64,000 nucleotides of DNA from Bacteroidia bacterium (GCA_030431695.1 JAUIIU010000009.1:1-64000), one strand, 5' to 3'; counted from the stretch's first letter, positions 26,004-34,445 are shown. The notes: generated by a model from the letters alone, not told the origin. Program-made: numbers and translations.

Positions 26004-27084
26004 ATTCACTGATCACTTTTTTCTGGTGGTTAATGGATTCCTGGTGGATCGCCTTATAAATACGCAGCACAAATTCTTCACTCAGCTTCTGTTCCTCTCC
26101 CTGTAATATCATCTTACCAAGGATCTCGTTCCATCTCTTGGTCTGCAATATAGCCACATTATTATCTTTTTTCAGCTGCCCGATCTCATCGGAGATCTTC
26201 ATTCGCTTCCCAAGGATCTCAAGTAATTTATGGTCCACTACATCGATCTTGGTACGCAGCGTTGCGAGTTTATTCCTGAATTCCAGAGCATCACTTTCCT
26301 CTTTTCGAATGCGTAGGTCGATAGTGATCTGGTCCAGCGTCTCAGGTGTGATCTGCTGCGCAGCATCGCTCCAGGCATTGTCCGGATCGTTGTGAGTCTC
26401 GATCATCAGTCCGTCGTAGTTCAGGTCCAGTGCGGTCTGGCACAGATCAAATATAATATCCCTTCGTCCTGCGATATGCGACGGATCCAGTATCAGCGGT
26501 AGATCCGGGAACCGATTCTGAAGGTCGATCGGGATCTGCCATTCCGGGTTATTCCGGTAGCGGGTCTTCTCGTAGGTTGAAAACCCCCTGTGTATCACCC
26601 CCAGGTTATCGATATCGGCCTTGTGAAAACGTTCCACGGCTCCAAGCCACAGGGCCAGGTCGGGGTTTACGGGGTTTTTGATCAGTACGGGCTTATCGGT
26701 TCCCCTCAGGGCTTCTGCTATTTCCTGTACTATAAAAGGTGACACCGTGGTCCTCGCCCCGATCCAGAAAATGTCCACATCGTGTTTTTGCGCCAGGTCT
26801 ACATGTGTCGGACTGGCTACCTCAGTAGTGATCATCATCCCTGTTTCTTCCTTGGCTCTTTGCAGCCATTTGAGTCCGAGAGCACCCACTCCCTCAAAAT
26901 TCCCGGGTCGTGTACGCGGTTTCCAGATCCCCGCACGCAATACTGTGGCATCCGTGTCTTTTAGCTGATGTGCGATATTTAGTACCTGTTCCTCCGTTTC
27001 GGCACTACAGGGTCCGGCGATCACCAATGGGTGTGGCAGACTCATATTGTCCAGCCAGGTTCGTAGCTCTTTCTTATTTTCCAT
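26002..27084 (-). CDS. Bifunctional DAHP synthase / chorismate mutase
   Basis: 360 residues from the ATG at 27084, which overlaps the pheA stop by 11 bp; the longer track start would run into pheA. The N-terminal 250 residues are a KDOPS-like (type I beta) DAHP synthase: VIAGPCSAETEEQV, RAGIWKPRTRPGNFEGVG, LIKNPVN and LILDPSHIAGRRD. The C-terminal 100 residues are an AroQ-type chorismate mutase (RNKLATLRTKIDVVDHKLLEILGKR). It thus links entry to the shikimate pathway with its branch to prephenate. The DAHP synthase lacks an ACT domain; in such fusions the mutase domain often serves as the regulatory site. Expressed behind the Phe attenuator. Confidence 0.93.
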   Translation of the reverse strand: MENKKELRTWLDNMSLPHPLVIAGPCSAETEEQVLNIAHQLKDTDATVLRAGIWKPRTRPGNFEGVGALGLKWLQRAKEETGMMITTEVASPTHVDLAQKHDVDIFWIGARTTVSPFIVQEIAEALRGTDKPVLIKNPVNPDLALWLGAVERFHKADIDNLGVIHRGFSTYEKTRYRNNPEWQIPIDLQNRFPDLPLILDPSHIAGRRDIIFDLCQTALDLNYDGLMIETHNDPDNAWSDAAQQITPETLDQITIDLRIRKEESDALEFRNKLATLRTKIDVVDHKLLEILGKRMKISDEIGQLKKDNNVAILQTKRWNEILGKMILQGEEQKLSEEFVLRIYKAIHQESINHQKKVISE

Positions 27085-27943
27085 CGTGTACGACATTTGT
27101 GAGTTCACTGGGCGCATTCTCCTTGTTCTGGGTATATGCACCTACGACCTTCAGTTCTTTTACCTGTTCGGCCAGGGCTTTTATGGCATTGTAGAAATTC
27201 TTTGAATCATCAAAAGTAAGATCCACGAAGAAAGCATAGCGCCACGGCACTCCAAGTACTGGCAACGACTGTATCTTTGTGAGATTAATGTTGTGTTCGG
27301 CCAGCAATTGTAAAGCCCTGCTCAATGTACCCACTTCACTTCCCAGTTGAAATTTGATGGTGGCCTTGTTCGGTACTTTTTTACTGAAACTATCCCCTCT
27401 TTTCCCAATAAGCACAAAGCGAGTCTCGTTTTCTTTTATATCCTGGATGTTGCTGTCCAGTATCTTCAGACCGTAGCGATCGGCGACCTGTTTTCCTGCT
27501 ATGGCCGCTACTCCCTGGATATTGTTCTCCCGAATTCGTTTTGCTTCGGAAGCGGTATCCTTGCCTTCGATGATCTTGAACTGCGGTGGGAATTTCCGAA
27601 GGTAATCCTTACACTGAAGAAGAGCAACCGGATGTGAATGCACCTCAAAGATATCGATAATGGACTCCGTCTCAAGCGCCATCAGGTACATCTGGATATT
27701 CAGGAAGACCTCGTCGAAGATCTCGAAGGTATCCGCATCGATTAGATTGTAATTTGGCAGGATGGATCCGGCAATCGTGTTCTCGATGGCGAGAACCCCA
27801 TAATCTGCCTTCCCGTCTTTTACTCGCTGAGTCACATGATCGAATGCCTCGCATTTAACGAGTTCCACCTCCATGTTCGGAAATAATTTTTGTACGGCTT
27901 CGTCGTGGAATGATCCTTCTATTCCCTGAATTGCAACTTTCAT
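27074..27943 (-). CDS. pheA: Prephenate dehydratase
   Basis: 289 residues. The N-terminal periplasmic-binding-protein-like catalytic domain has IQGIEGSFHDEAVQ, ADYGVLAIENTIAGSI and the conserved TRF of NETRFVLIGKR; a C-terminal ACT domain begins at GSEVGTLSRALQLLAEHNINLTKIQSLP. The ACT signature ESRP, linked to Phe feedback, reads QSLP here. Makes phenylpyruvate from prephenate. First structural gene of the operon, about 70 nt downstream of an aromatic leader peptide and 20 nt after an attenuator hairpin. Confidence 0.94.
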   Translation of the reverse strand: MKVAIQGIEGSFHDEAVQKLFPNMEVELVKCEAFDHVTQRVKDGKADYGVLAIENTIAGSILPNYNLIDADTFEIFDEVFLNIQMYLMALETESIIDIFEVHSHPVALLQCKDYLRKFPPQFKIIEGKDTASEAKRIRENNIQGVAAIAGKQVADRYGLKILDSNIQDIKENETRFVLIGKRGDSFSKKVPNKATIKFQLGSEVGTLSRALQLLAEHNINLTKIQSLPVLGVPWRYAFFVDLTFDDSKNFYNAIKALAEQVKELKVVGAYTQNKENAPSELTNVVHDGK

Positions 27944-27963
27944 AATCTTTAGTTTTGATCCAT

Positions 27964-27990
27964 AAAAAAACCCGGAAGCTTATTCCGGGT
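27964..27990 (-). terminator. Attenuator terminator of the pheA operon
   Basis: Stem ACCCGGAA / TTCCGGGT with a 5-nt loop and seven T residues on the minus strand, between the leader peptide and pheA. An upstream segment inside the leader ORF (GGAAGACTCCGGGT, 28036-28023) can pair with ACCCGG and CTTCC of this hairpin, giving a mutually exclusive antiterminator. Confidence 0.88.
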
Positions 27991-28012
27991 CATAAATGTC
28001 GTTATTGCATCA

Positions 28013-28084
28013 TTACATAGAAACCCGGAGTCTTCCTGGAAAATAGAAAAACCAAAAGTTAAAATATGTAGCGAATGTGTTCAT
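28013..28084 (-). CDS. Phenylalanine leader peptide of the pheA operon
   Basis: A 23-codon ORF missed by the track. The peptide begins MNTFATYFNFWFFYF and ends in TAA at 28015-28013. Six Phe, two Tyr and one Trp fall within residues 4-15. The codons after the aromatic block (PGRLRVSM) overlap the strand that can form the antiterminator. This is the layout of ribosome-mediated attenuation: stalling on Phe codons would free the antiterminator strand, while translation to the stop would cover it and allow termination. A promoter-like element sits just upstream. Confidence 0.85.
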   Translation of the reverse strand: MNTFATYFNFWFFYFPGRLRVSM

Positions 28085-28101
28085 TGTTGTAATTATACTT
28101 G

Positions 28102-28130
28102 CTAAAGTAAACATTTCGGAACAACAACAA
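28102..28130 (-). promoter_or_regulatory. Candidate promoter of the pheA leader transcript
   Basis: On the minus strand TTG (28130-28128), 18-nt spacer and TACTTTAG (28109-28102), one mismatch from TAnnTTTG; 18 nt before the leader ATG. It is back-to-back with the gldA promoter. Confidence 0.55.
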
Positions 28131-28136
28131 AATCTT

Positions 28137-28165
28137 TTGGACGTTTTTTTATTTGTGTACTTTTA
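28137..28165 (+). promoter_or_regulatory. Candidate gldA promoter
   Basis: TTG (28137-28139), 18-nt spacer and TACTTTTA (28158-28165), one mismatch from TAnnTTTG, 14 bp before the gldA ATG. The -33 elements of this and the divergent pheA leader promoter are only 6 bp apart. Confidence 0.5.
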
Positions 28166-28179
28166 TCACCACTAAGATC

Positions 28180-29079
28180 ATGTCAATATCTGTTTCCAAC
28201 ATATCTAAGACATACGGTTCGCAGAAAGCGTTAGACCAGGTGTCCTTCAACTTATCCAAAGGTGAGATCGTGGGTTTCCTGGGGCCCAATGGCGCCGGAA
28301 AGTCCACCCTCATGAAAATCCTCACCACCTACCTTTTACCTACTGAAGGTGAGGCCGAAGTGAATGGTTTTTCAATTATTACCGAAGCCGGGGGAGTTCA
28401 GAAAAGTGTTGGCTATCTGCCCGAACACAACCCGCTATACCTGGATATGTACGTTAGGGAATACCTGAAATTCAACGCTTCAATCTACAAGGTTAGTAAA
28501 GACGAGATCGAAAGGATCATCCGGAACACCGGGCTCACCCCCGAGGCCCATAAAAAGATAGGGGCTCTTTCGAAAGGATACCGGCAGCGTGTAGGGCTTG
28601 CTTCCGCCTTATTACACGATCCTGATGTCTTGATACTGGACGAGCCAACTACGGGGCTGGACCCGAATCAACTGGTGGAGATCAGGGAACTTATCAAATC
28701 GGTTGGAAAAGAGAAGACCGTTCTTTTGTCCACTCACATCATGCAGGAAGTGGAAGCCATATGTGACCGCGTGATCATTATCCACCACGGAAAGATAGTT
28801 ATGGATAAGAAGCTTTCAGAATTAAAAACCGGGAAGCAACAGATCGTTGAAGTGGAATTCGATTACAGGGTTGAGACCGTCGCCCTTGAGAAGCTCGATA
28901 AGGTAAGCAAGGTGGAAAACCCAAACGGATTCCTTTATCATATCTATTTCGATACAGATGAAGATATGCGGGCCAAAGTGTTCGACTTCGCCCACGACAA
29001 TGAATTGAAGATACTTCAACTTCACCAGAAGAATACCACCCTGGAGAAATTATTCTCGGAAATGACTACTGAAAAATAA
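28180..29079 (+). CDS. gldA: Gliding motility ABC transporter ATP-binding subunit GldA
   Basis: 299 residues from the ATG at 28180 (MSISVSNISKTYG). Walker A GPNGAGKST, Q-loop region in YLPEHNPLY, signature LSKGYRQRVGLASALL and Walker B VLILDEPTTGLDP followed by the switch His in LSTHIMQEVE. The C-terminal 80 residues form the DUF4162-like extension of this family. GldA is thought to work with the membrane proteins GldF and GldG, which are not in the window. Assignment to GldA rather than a generic ABC ATPase rests on overall similarity as I remember it and on the gliding background. Confidence 0.8.
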   Translation: MSISVSNISKTYGSQKALDQVSFNLSKGEIVGFLGPNGAGKSTLMKILTTYLLPTEGEAEVNGFSIITEAGGVQKSVGYLPEHNPLYLDMYVREYLKFNASIYKVSKDEIERIIRNTGLTPEAHKKIGALSKGYRQRVGLASALLHDPDVLILDEPTTGLDPNQLVEIRELIKSVGKEKTVLLSTHIMQEVEAICDRVIIIHHGKIVMDKKLSELKTGKQQIVEVEFDYRVETVALEKLDKVSKVENPNGFLYHIYFDTDEDMRAKVFDFAHDNELKILQLHQKNTTLEKLFSEMTTEK

Positions 29080-29818
29080 GCGTACCGGTGTAGAATTCCT
29101 CTATTTCTACTATCGGAGGCCGGTTTAAGGCTATGATATCACCAATTCCACGTATCTGTCCCCTGATGGATTGCTGAGGATTACAAATGATCTTATTGGT
29201 ACTTCGCTGAAAGACATTGATGTTGTTAACGATAAGATCCCCGGCTTCCATCCTGGGGTCGCCGTCGTCAAAACGTATACCCATATACTGCGCCCTTCCT
29301 CTTAAAAAGAACTTGGACAGGCCATTGGACTGAACACGAAGTAAGACCACATCGAGGTCCAGGTCGAAATCACCATCGTGGTGATACACCTCCAGGTTTT
29401 CAGGATCATTGGAGATCAAACTCAATTCGCTCCAACCCAATGTTCCCTGGCTTTTTACCGTTAGACCGGAACTACTCCTAATCTCCTTTATATCGGGGCT
29501 GGAAACAAAGACCTTGGTGATGTCGTAATCGCGAACATAGTTACAACTATTCCTGTCGCTCACTTTCAGGGTGCTGTCTTCAACGACCACCTGTACCTCC
29601 TCAATGAGGTTCGCACCTGTCTGTACCCGCACGCTCTGCCGATTACCATGCTGAACTATAAGCTGTACCCGCTCCCAAACCTGTATCTTTTTGAACAATG
29701 GCACATCGAACTCCTCCTGGACCAATTCGCCGGAATCCTGGAAGCAATCCCAGGCTTTCTCCGAATCGCATCCCAGGTACAATACCGATAATATTACTAT
29801 TAAAACGATCTTCTTCAT
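29066..29818 (-). CDS. GIN-domain (DUF2807) lipoprotein, copy 1
   Basis: 250 residues from the ATG at 29818; a GTG two codons upstream would overlap the preceding stop. Lipoprotein signal MKKIVLIVILSVLYLGC with Cys at the lipobox. The rest is a beta-helical GIN/DUF2807-like domain: FDVPLFKKIQVWERVQLIVQHG, VQTGANLIEEVQV, ENLEVYHHDGDFDLDLDVVLLRVQSNGLSKFFLRGRA. Function unknown; such domains are seen as cell-surface modules. It is the last gene of a duplicated [PagL-like, GIN lipoprotein] cassette. Its 3' end overlaps gldA's by 14 bp, convergently. Confidence 0.8.
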   Translation of the reverse strand: MKKIVLIVILSVLYLGCDSEKAWDCFQDSGELVQEEFDVPLFKKIQVWERVQLIVQHGNRQSVRVQTGANLIEEVQVVVEDSTLKVSDRNSCNYVRDYDITKVFVSSPDIKEIRSSSGLTVKSQGTLGWSELSLISNDPENLEVYHHDGDFDLDLDVVLLRVQSNGLSKFFLRGRAQYMGIRFDDGDPRMEAGDLIVNNINVFQRSTNKIICNPQQSIRGQIRGIGDIIALNRPPIVEIEEFYTGTLIFQ

Positions 29819-29823
29819 ACTCA

Positions 29824-30933
29824 CTAGATTCTCACACCTATTCCGAATTCAACTGCCTCTGCTTTCGCCCAGTGGGCCTTTACTGTGACCACCCCGAAAA
29901 ATTGATCATTAAAGAAATACCTTTTTATCCCAAGACGGTTATAGATCCTGTTCTCGAATTCGTACGGCCAATATACATAATATCCAAGCTGAGACACAAA
30001 GGCTGCCTTTCCAAACCTCAATTCATGCCCGATAAATGCTCCTACCCTCCTATAATCCTCATCACCTGTAAGGCCGTCTCCAGGGAAGGCAGCTACACGA
30101 TAGCGGATCAATTCGATCAGGAAGTTGGAGAAGAAAAAATCAACCCCCACCTGAAAAGTACTTTTATAATTGATACGCTTATCCGCAAAGAAACTGAACG
30201 TATAGAATGGAAATTGGCCCAGGCCATTCACATCGGCTTCGTTCTTTCCTGTTCGGATCACAGCATTATAACTTATCCTTTCCTTGTAATTAGTGCTTCG
30301 CCATGACCCTACCGGGATATAAGTCGGGAAGGAGATCGCATCGGGCTGGTAGCTCAATCCGACATTAAAAAAAAGCGTGTTCGTACTGTTGTTAGGCGCC
30401 TTGAAATTGGCATTGGAATAGTGCATCACACCGAAACCGGCCTGCACCCCCAATCCATCAACCAATCGCTCCTTGACGTAGTTCACCATCATATAGGTTG
30501 AACTGAGAAAATGACTTCCGTAGGCATTGTTCTGGTAATTGGTCTCGGGGTCGTAAGGATTGGTGTTATAAGCGATACCCTGCCCCATGGTAACCCGTAT
30601 GTTCCGTTTTAGAAAATACCAGTTGAAATGCCCGTAAAGCCCGAAGTTCTTTCCCAAATAAGGATTTTTCATGTCCTGGTATGAAAAGGTGAAGCCCCAG
30701 TCCGGGTAATTCCATCTTGCCTCGGGTTCATTCCAACCATAGGTCTTTCGGTTGTACTGTATCACCAGGCCTATGGGATGATCTGTGATCAGGTGGGAAA
30801 TGTCCGGATTGTGTTCGAGTATACTACCGGTAAAGGTATTTACCTCTATAGCAAATGGGAAGGTTTCGCGCTGCTGGGCGACGGAGAATTGACAAAGAAG
30901 AAGGATGATGATTAGGCAACGAAAATTCCTCAT
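29824..30933 (-). CDS. PagL-like lipid A deacylase / acyloxyacyl hydrolase family, copy 1
   Basis: 369 residues with signal peptide (LIIILLLCQFSVAQ) and an outer-membrane barrel pattern ending VEFGIGVRI. The segment GVMHYSNANFKAPNNSTNTLFFNVGLSY matches the PagL active-site region, in which His and Ser of HxSN act with a downstream acidic residue to remove the 3-O acyl chain of lipid A. It is about twice PagL's length, as in the Bacteroidota acyloxyacyl-hydrolase group, so the substrate is uncertain. Copy 2 lies at 31712-32803; each copy is followed by a GIN lipoprotein gene. Confidence 0.75.
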   Translation of the reverse strand: MRNFRCLIIILLLCQFSVAQQRETFPFAIEVNTFTGSILEHNPDISHLITDHPIGLVIQYNRKTYGWNEPEARWNYPDWGFTFSYQDMKNPYLGKNFGLYGHFNWYFLKRNIRVTMGQGIAYNTNPYDPETNYQNNAYGSHFLSSTYMMVNYVKERLVDGLGVQAGFGVMHYSNANFKAPNNSTNTLFFNVGLSYQPDAISFPTYIPVGSWRSTNYKERISYNAVIRTGKNEADVNGLGQFPFYTFSFFADKRINYKSTFQVGVDFFFSNFLIELIRYRVAAFPGDGLTGDEDYRRVGAFIGHELRFGKAAFVSQLGYYVYWPYEFENRIYNRLGIKRYFFNDQFFGVVTVKAHWAKAEAVEFGIGVRI

Positions 30934-30960
30934 TTTTTCATAGAATCGTGTAAAGATACA

Positions 30961-31710
30961 CTAATCTTCAAATATTAACCGACCTGTATAAAACGTCTCA
31001 ACTTCCACTATATCGGGCCTGTTTACGGCTATGATATCCCCGGTTCCGCGAATGGAACCACGAAGGCTGTGTACAGGGTTAACCCTCATGATGTTAGCGC
31101 TTCTTTGAAACACCTTCAAATCCCCAACTTCAAAATTTGCCCCTTCAAAAAGCGGGACCTCATCGGTGAATCGTATTTCCGCTTCTGTTGCCCTGCCCCG
31201 AATAAAGAATCTACTGAACCCATTAGCCGCCACCAGGAGGTTCTCACAGTCCAGGTGAAGGTTGAAATCACCGCTTTTCTTTGGGTCATCCGGACCGGCA
31301 GAAGTGTCACTCCTGAGTTCCAGTTCAGTAAAATTCAACACTCCCTCTCCTCTCACTTCTCCCGTCGATGCGTTGCGGATCTCTTTAAGATCAGGGACCG
31401 TCACCATGGCAATGATCGGGTCGTAATCCCTAACCAGTTCACAATTGTTATCGCTCCGTACCACAAGAGTGTTCCCGATTACCTCAACGGAAATATCAGT
31501 GAACAAATTGCCTCCCGCTTCTACCTGAACTAAGTTTATATCACCCTGACTTAACCTCAAATTCACATTATCCTCGATTCGGATCTTGGAAAAACCGGGA
31601 ACTTCAAATGTTCGTGTCTCCCTGCTCCCATTGGTCTGAAAACAATCGGCTGCGTCCTCGCTATTGCAGGATACACAAATAATGACAAGAAGTATAAATA
31701 TTCTTTTCAT
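30961..31710 (-). CDS. GIN-domain (DUF2807) lipoprotein, copy 2
   Basis: 249 residues, lipoprotein signal MKRIFILLVIICVSC. Clearly paralogous to copy 1 along its length: DCFQTNGS/DCFQDSGE after the lipobox, EAGGNLFTDISVEV/QTGANLIEEVQVVV, CELVRDYDPI/CNYVRDYDIT, NGFSRFFIRGRA/NGLSKFFLRGRA, and a shared end RGTGDIIAVNRPDIVEVETFYTGRLIF. The shared Cys pair after the lipobox and at NxC suggests a conserved disulfide. It starts 1 bp after the stop of PagL-like copy 2. Confidence 0.8.
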   Translation of the reverse strand: MKRIFILLVIICVSCNSEDAADCFQTNGSRETRTFEVPGFSKIRIEDNVNLRLSQGDINLVQVEAGGNLFTDISVEVIGNTLVVRSDNNCELVRDYDPIIAMVTVPDLKEIRNASTGEVRGEGVLNFTELELRSDTSAGPDDPKKSGDFNLHLDCENLLVAANGFSRFFIRGRATEAEIRFTDEVPLFEGANFEVGDLKVFQRSANIMRVNPVHSLRGSIRGTGDIIAVNRPDIVEVETFYTGRLIFED

Positions 31711-31711
31711 G

Positions 31712-32803
31712 TTAAATTCTTAATCCAACACCAAACTCTATCGCTTCGGCATTAAAGGAATGCGACTTGATTGCCGCGCTCCCAAACCAATGGTCATTGA
31801 TATAATACTTTGCACCTACCCGGGAGTATGTTCTGCTTTCATACTTGTAAGGATAATAGATATAATAACCCAACTGGGTTTCTATTCCCAGGTCACCTAT
31901 ACGGAATTCATGCCCGGCAAACAGCCCAACTCGCTTGTGATCCGTATCCGGGTCGATATTGCGTTGCGGGAAGGCTATGGAGATGTACTCGATCTCCTTT
32001 TTCAGAAATTCAGAAAAGAAGATCTCGGCACCAAGTTGAATACTGCTCTTGTAGTTCAGGCGCTTGTCTGCATAAACAGAGAATACATAAAATGGCTGCT
32101 GTCCGAGGCTATAATAATCACTACTATTAATCCCGGCACGAAACAGCAAGTTCAAATGTATAGGTTCGCTCACTTTTTCGTCCTCGAATACGGTATATTC
32201 ATGAGGCTCTTCGCTTGTCGGACTATACGACAGCCCGGCATTGAAGGTCACGATATTAGTGCCGGAATTAGGTGCTTTCAGGCTCCCATTGGAACTGTGA
32301 ACCAATGCCACGCCGAGTTTCAAACCAAAATCATTGAACAGTTGTTGTTCAATATATGAAAATCCGATGGTGGTGGAAAAGATGAAGCTACTACCATAGG
32401 AGATATTCTTTGGGTTGGCGGACAGGTCGAACGGGTTGGTATTGAATCCAAATCCTTCCGCGATCTGTAACTGTAGTTTTCGGTTCAGAAAGTAAAAATT
32501 ATAATGTCCAAGCAGGGCGTAATTCTCACCCAGAACCTCATTGTTGAAGTCTGTAATTTGGAATGTGAACCCCCAGTCGGGATAGTTGTATTCCCGCTGC
32601 CATCGCTTACTGCCAAAGGTTTTGTTACTGTATGTTATACTGAAAACACCGGGATGCGCAGAAACGAGGTGCGCTACATTCTTATTGTGACGCAACAGGG
32701 TTCCATAGCCATACGACAGCTCAAATATCCTGCTGTTTTCCGACTGTTCCTGGGCGCACGCAATGTTCGCTGCAAGCAGTAAAATGATGATCATCCTGCA
32801 CAT
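31712..32803 (-). CDS. PagL-like lipid A deacylase / acyloxyacyl hydrolase family, copy 2
   Basis: 363 residues, signal peptide ending IACAQ (an in-frame ATG three codons downstream is an alternative start). The PagL-type motif is VHSSNGSLKAPNSGTNIVTFNAGLSY. The barrel and the end EAIEFGVGLRI match copy 1, as do RHNKNVAHLVSAHP/EHNPDISHLITDHP and KRLNYKSSIQLGAEIFFSEFL/KRINYKSTFQVGVDFFFSNFL. First gene of the duplicated cassette, about 20 bp from the dehydratase gene upstream. Substrate unverified. Confidence 0.75.
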   Translation of the reverse strand: MCRMIIILLLAANIACAQEQSENSRIFELSYGYGTLLRHNKNVAHLVSAHPGVFSITYSNKTFGSKRWQREYNYPDWGFTFQITDFNNEVLGENYALLGHYNFYFLNRKLQLQIAEGFGFNTNPFDLSANPKNISYGSSFIFSTTIGFSYIEQQLFNDFGLKLGVALVHSSNGSLKAPNSGTNIVTFNAGLSYSPTSEEPHEYTVFEDEKVSEPIHLNLLFRAGINSSDYYSLGQQPFYVFSVYADKRLNYKSSIQLGAEIFFSEFLKKEIEYISIAFPQRNIDPDTDHKRVGLFAGHEFRIGDLGIETQLGYYIYYPYKYESRTYSRVGAKYYINDHWFGSAAIKSHSFNAEAIEFGVGLRI

Positions 32804-32825
32804 GCCGCAAAATTAAACGAATTTG

Positions 32826-33782
32826 CTATCCGACAAAGGGTAAATTGGTAAGATCGACGTTTCCGCCCGATAAGATCACGCCTGTTTTTTTCCCGGCGAA
32901 TTTTTCTTTTTCTGAAAGCAGGGCGGCGAAGGCGACCGCACTTGACGGTTCAACCACTATCTTCATGCGCTCCCACATAAGTTTTAATGCTGAAATGATC
33001 TGGGATTCCGATACACGGATGATCTCCGGAACCAAATTCTGAATGATCGGAAAGTTCACGTCTCCCAGCTGTGTCCGAAGGCCATCAGCCACAGTTTTAG
33101 TAGTTTCGTTGGATTCGATCCTGCCCGACCTGAGTGATCTCCAGGCATCATCGGCTTCCAGGGGCTCACCCCCGATCACAGCACATCCTGCTCCGAAGAA
33201 ATGAGCAGCAAGGGCCGTTCCGGCGATCAGTCCCCCTCCCCCAATTGGGGAGATGATATAATCGAGATCAGGTCGTTCTTCAAGTAATTCCATGGCAGCG
33301 GTCGCGTTGCCCATGATTACCTCAATCTGGTTGGACGGATGAAGGAAGGTCGCTCCTTTAGATCTTTGAATCTCTTCAGCGGCAGCCTCACGGGCTTTTA
33401 GCGTGGGTTCACTTTCGGTGATACGACCACCGTACTGACGCACTGCCGCTTTCTTTACTGCAGGTGCGTTAGACGGCATCACGATATAGGCGTCTACACC
33501 CAGGTTGCGGGCCGCCAGGGCGACCGCTTGTCCGAAATTACCGGAAGAATGTGTTACTACACCTGCGTGTCTCTCTGCCTCGGAAAGGCTGAGGATGGCA
33601 TTTTGTGCCCCGCGCATCTTAAATGCACCCATCCTCTGAAAATTCTCGCATTTGAAGAAAACTTCCGCATTGGCAAGTTCATTCAGCAAGCTGGAACTAA
33701 GGACAGGGGTTTGGTGAATATACGGCCTGATCGCCCTGTGTACCTCAAGGAGTTCTTCTTTGGATGGAAGTACAAGCTTCAT
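32826..33782 (-). CDS. PLP-dependent threonine/serine dehydratase (serine-racemase-like)
   Basis: 318 residues from the ATG at 33782 (MKLVLPSKEELLEVHRAI). Fold-type II PLP enzyme: PLP-Lys in GAFKMRGAQ, substrate loop HSSGNFGQAVA, phosphate loop PIGGGGLIAGTALA, and Ser near the pyridine nitrogen in ILSGGNVDL. It has no C-terminal ACT regulatory domain, so it resembles the short catabolic dehydratase / serine racemase group rather than biosynthetic IlvA. It lies 25 bp after cysH, probably cotranscribed. Racemase, Thr deaminase and hydroxyaspartate dehydratase activities cannot be told apart by eye. Confidence 0.82.
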   Translation of the reverse strand: MKLVLPSKEELLEVHRAIRPYIHQTPVLSSSLLNELANAEVFFKCENFQRMGAFKMRGAQNAILSLSEAERHAGVVTHSSGNFGQAVALAARNLGVDAYIVMPSNAPAVKKAAVRQYGGRITESEPTLKAREAAAEEIQRSKGATFLHPSNQIEVIMGNATAAMELLEERPDLDYIISPIGGGGLIAGTALAAHFFGAGCAVIGGEPLEADDAWRSLRSGRIESNETTKTVADGLRTQLGDVNFPIIQNLVPEIIRVSESQIISALKLMWERMKIVVEPSSAVAFAALLSEKEKFAGKKTGVILSGGNVDLTNLPFVG

Positions 33783-33807
33783 CCGATAAAAATAGCTAAA
33801 ATTAATT

Positions 33808-34431
33808 CTACAGGTGAATCCCGCATTCACGTTTTTCCAGTGCTTTTACAGGATCGAAATAGTTCGACTCCATCGGTAGTGCGTGCTGGTCGAGATAAGC
33901 CGTCATCTCCTGGTCGTCAAAGTAATAGAACGGACTCACCTTCAGGATCCCTTCCGAAGTGAAACTAAGAATATCCAACTCGTCCCTGAAAGCCGTTTGG
34001 CCTTTTCGCAGGTTGGTGAACCACACATCCGGGCGATGTTTTTCCAGTGCTCTTCGGAATGGTTCCAGTTTTACCTTTTCCGAGAAAACCTTGTGCTTGG
34101 GGTTGCCAATATCCGGCCTTCCAAGAGTGTTATCCAGATATGCGGTAGTGTATTTCGGCGTGAAGATCTCGATATTGAGATGTAATCTTTCGATCAGGGA
34201 ATTGGCATGGTGATAGGTGTCGTCGGTATTGTACCCCGTATCACACCAGATCACTTTAACATCCGGTCTCGAGGAGGTTACCGCATACAACAATGCTGCG
34301 GAAAACGGCCCGAAACTGGTCGTTACCAGGGGTTGTTCGGCTAATTCAACAGCAAATGAGATTATCTCATGTGGATCTTCGTACCTGAGATTGTTATTGA
34401 AATTCTGAATATTCTGTGGGGTGATCTTCAT
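33808..34431 (-). CDS. cysH: Phosphoadenylyl/adenylyl-sulfate reductase
   Basis: 207 residues. Reduces (P)APS to sulfite in assimilatory sulfate reduction. PP-loop-type fold: LVTTSFGPFSAALLYAV, VIWCDTGYNTDDTYHHA, and the catalytic C-terminal KRECGIHL. The extra Cys pairs that bind a 4Fe-4S cluster in the APS-specific group are absent, which favours PAPS as substrate. A -7 box and palindrome lie directly upstream, just downstream of an Rrf2-type regulator gene in the same direction. Confidence 0.9.
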   Translation of the reverse strand: MKITPQNIQNFNNNLRYEDPHEIISFAVELAEQPLVTTSFGPFSAALLYAVTSSRPDVKVIWCDTGYNTDDTYHHANSLIERLHLNIEIFTPKYTTAYLDNTLGRPDIGNPKHKVFSEKVKLEPFRRALEKHRPDVWFTNLRKGQTAFRDELDILSFTSEGILKVSPFYYFDDQEMTAYLDQHALPMESNYFDPVKALEKRECGIHL

Positions 34432-34445
34432 TATAACACTTTAAT

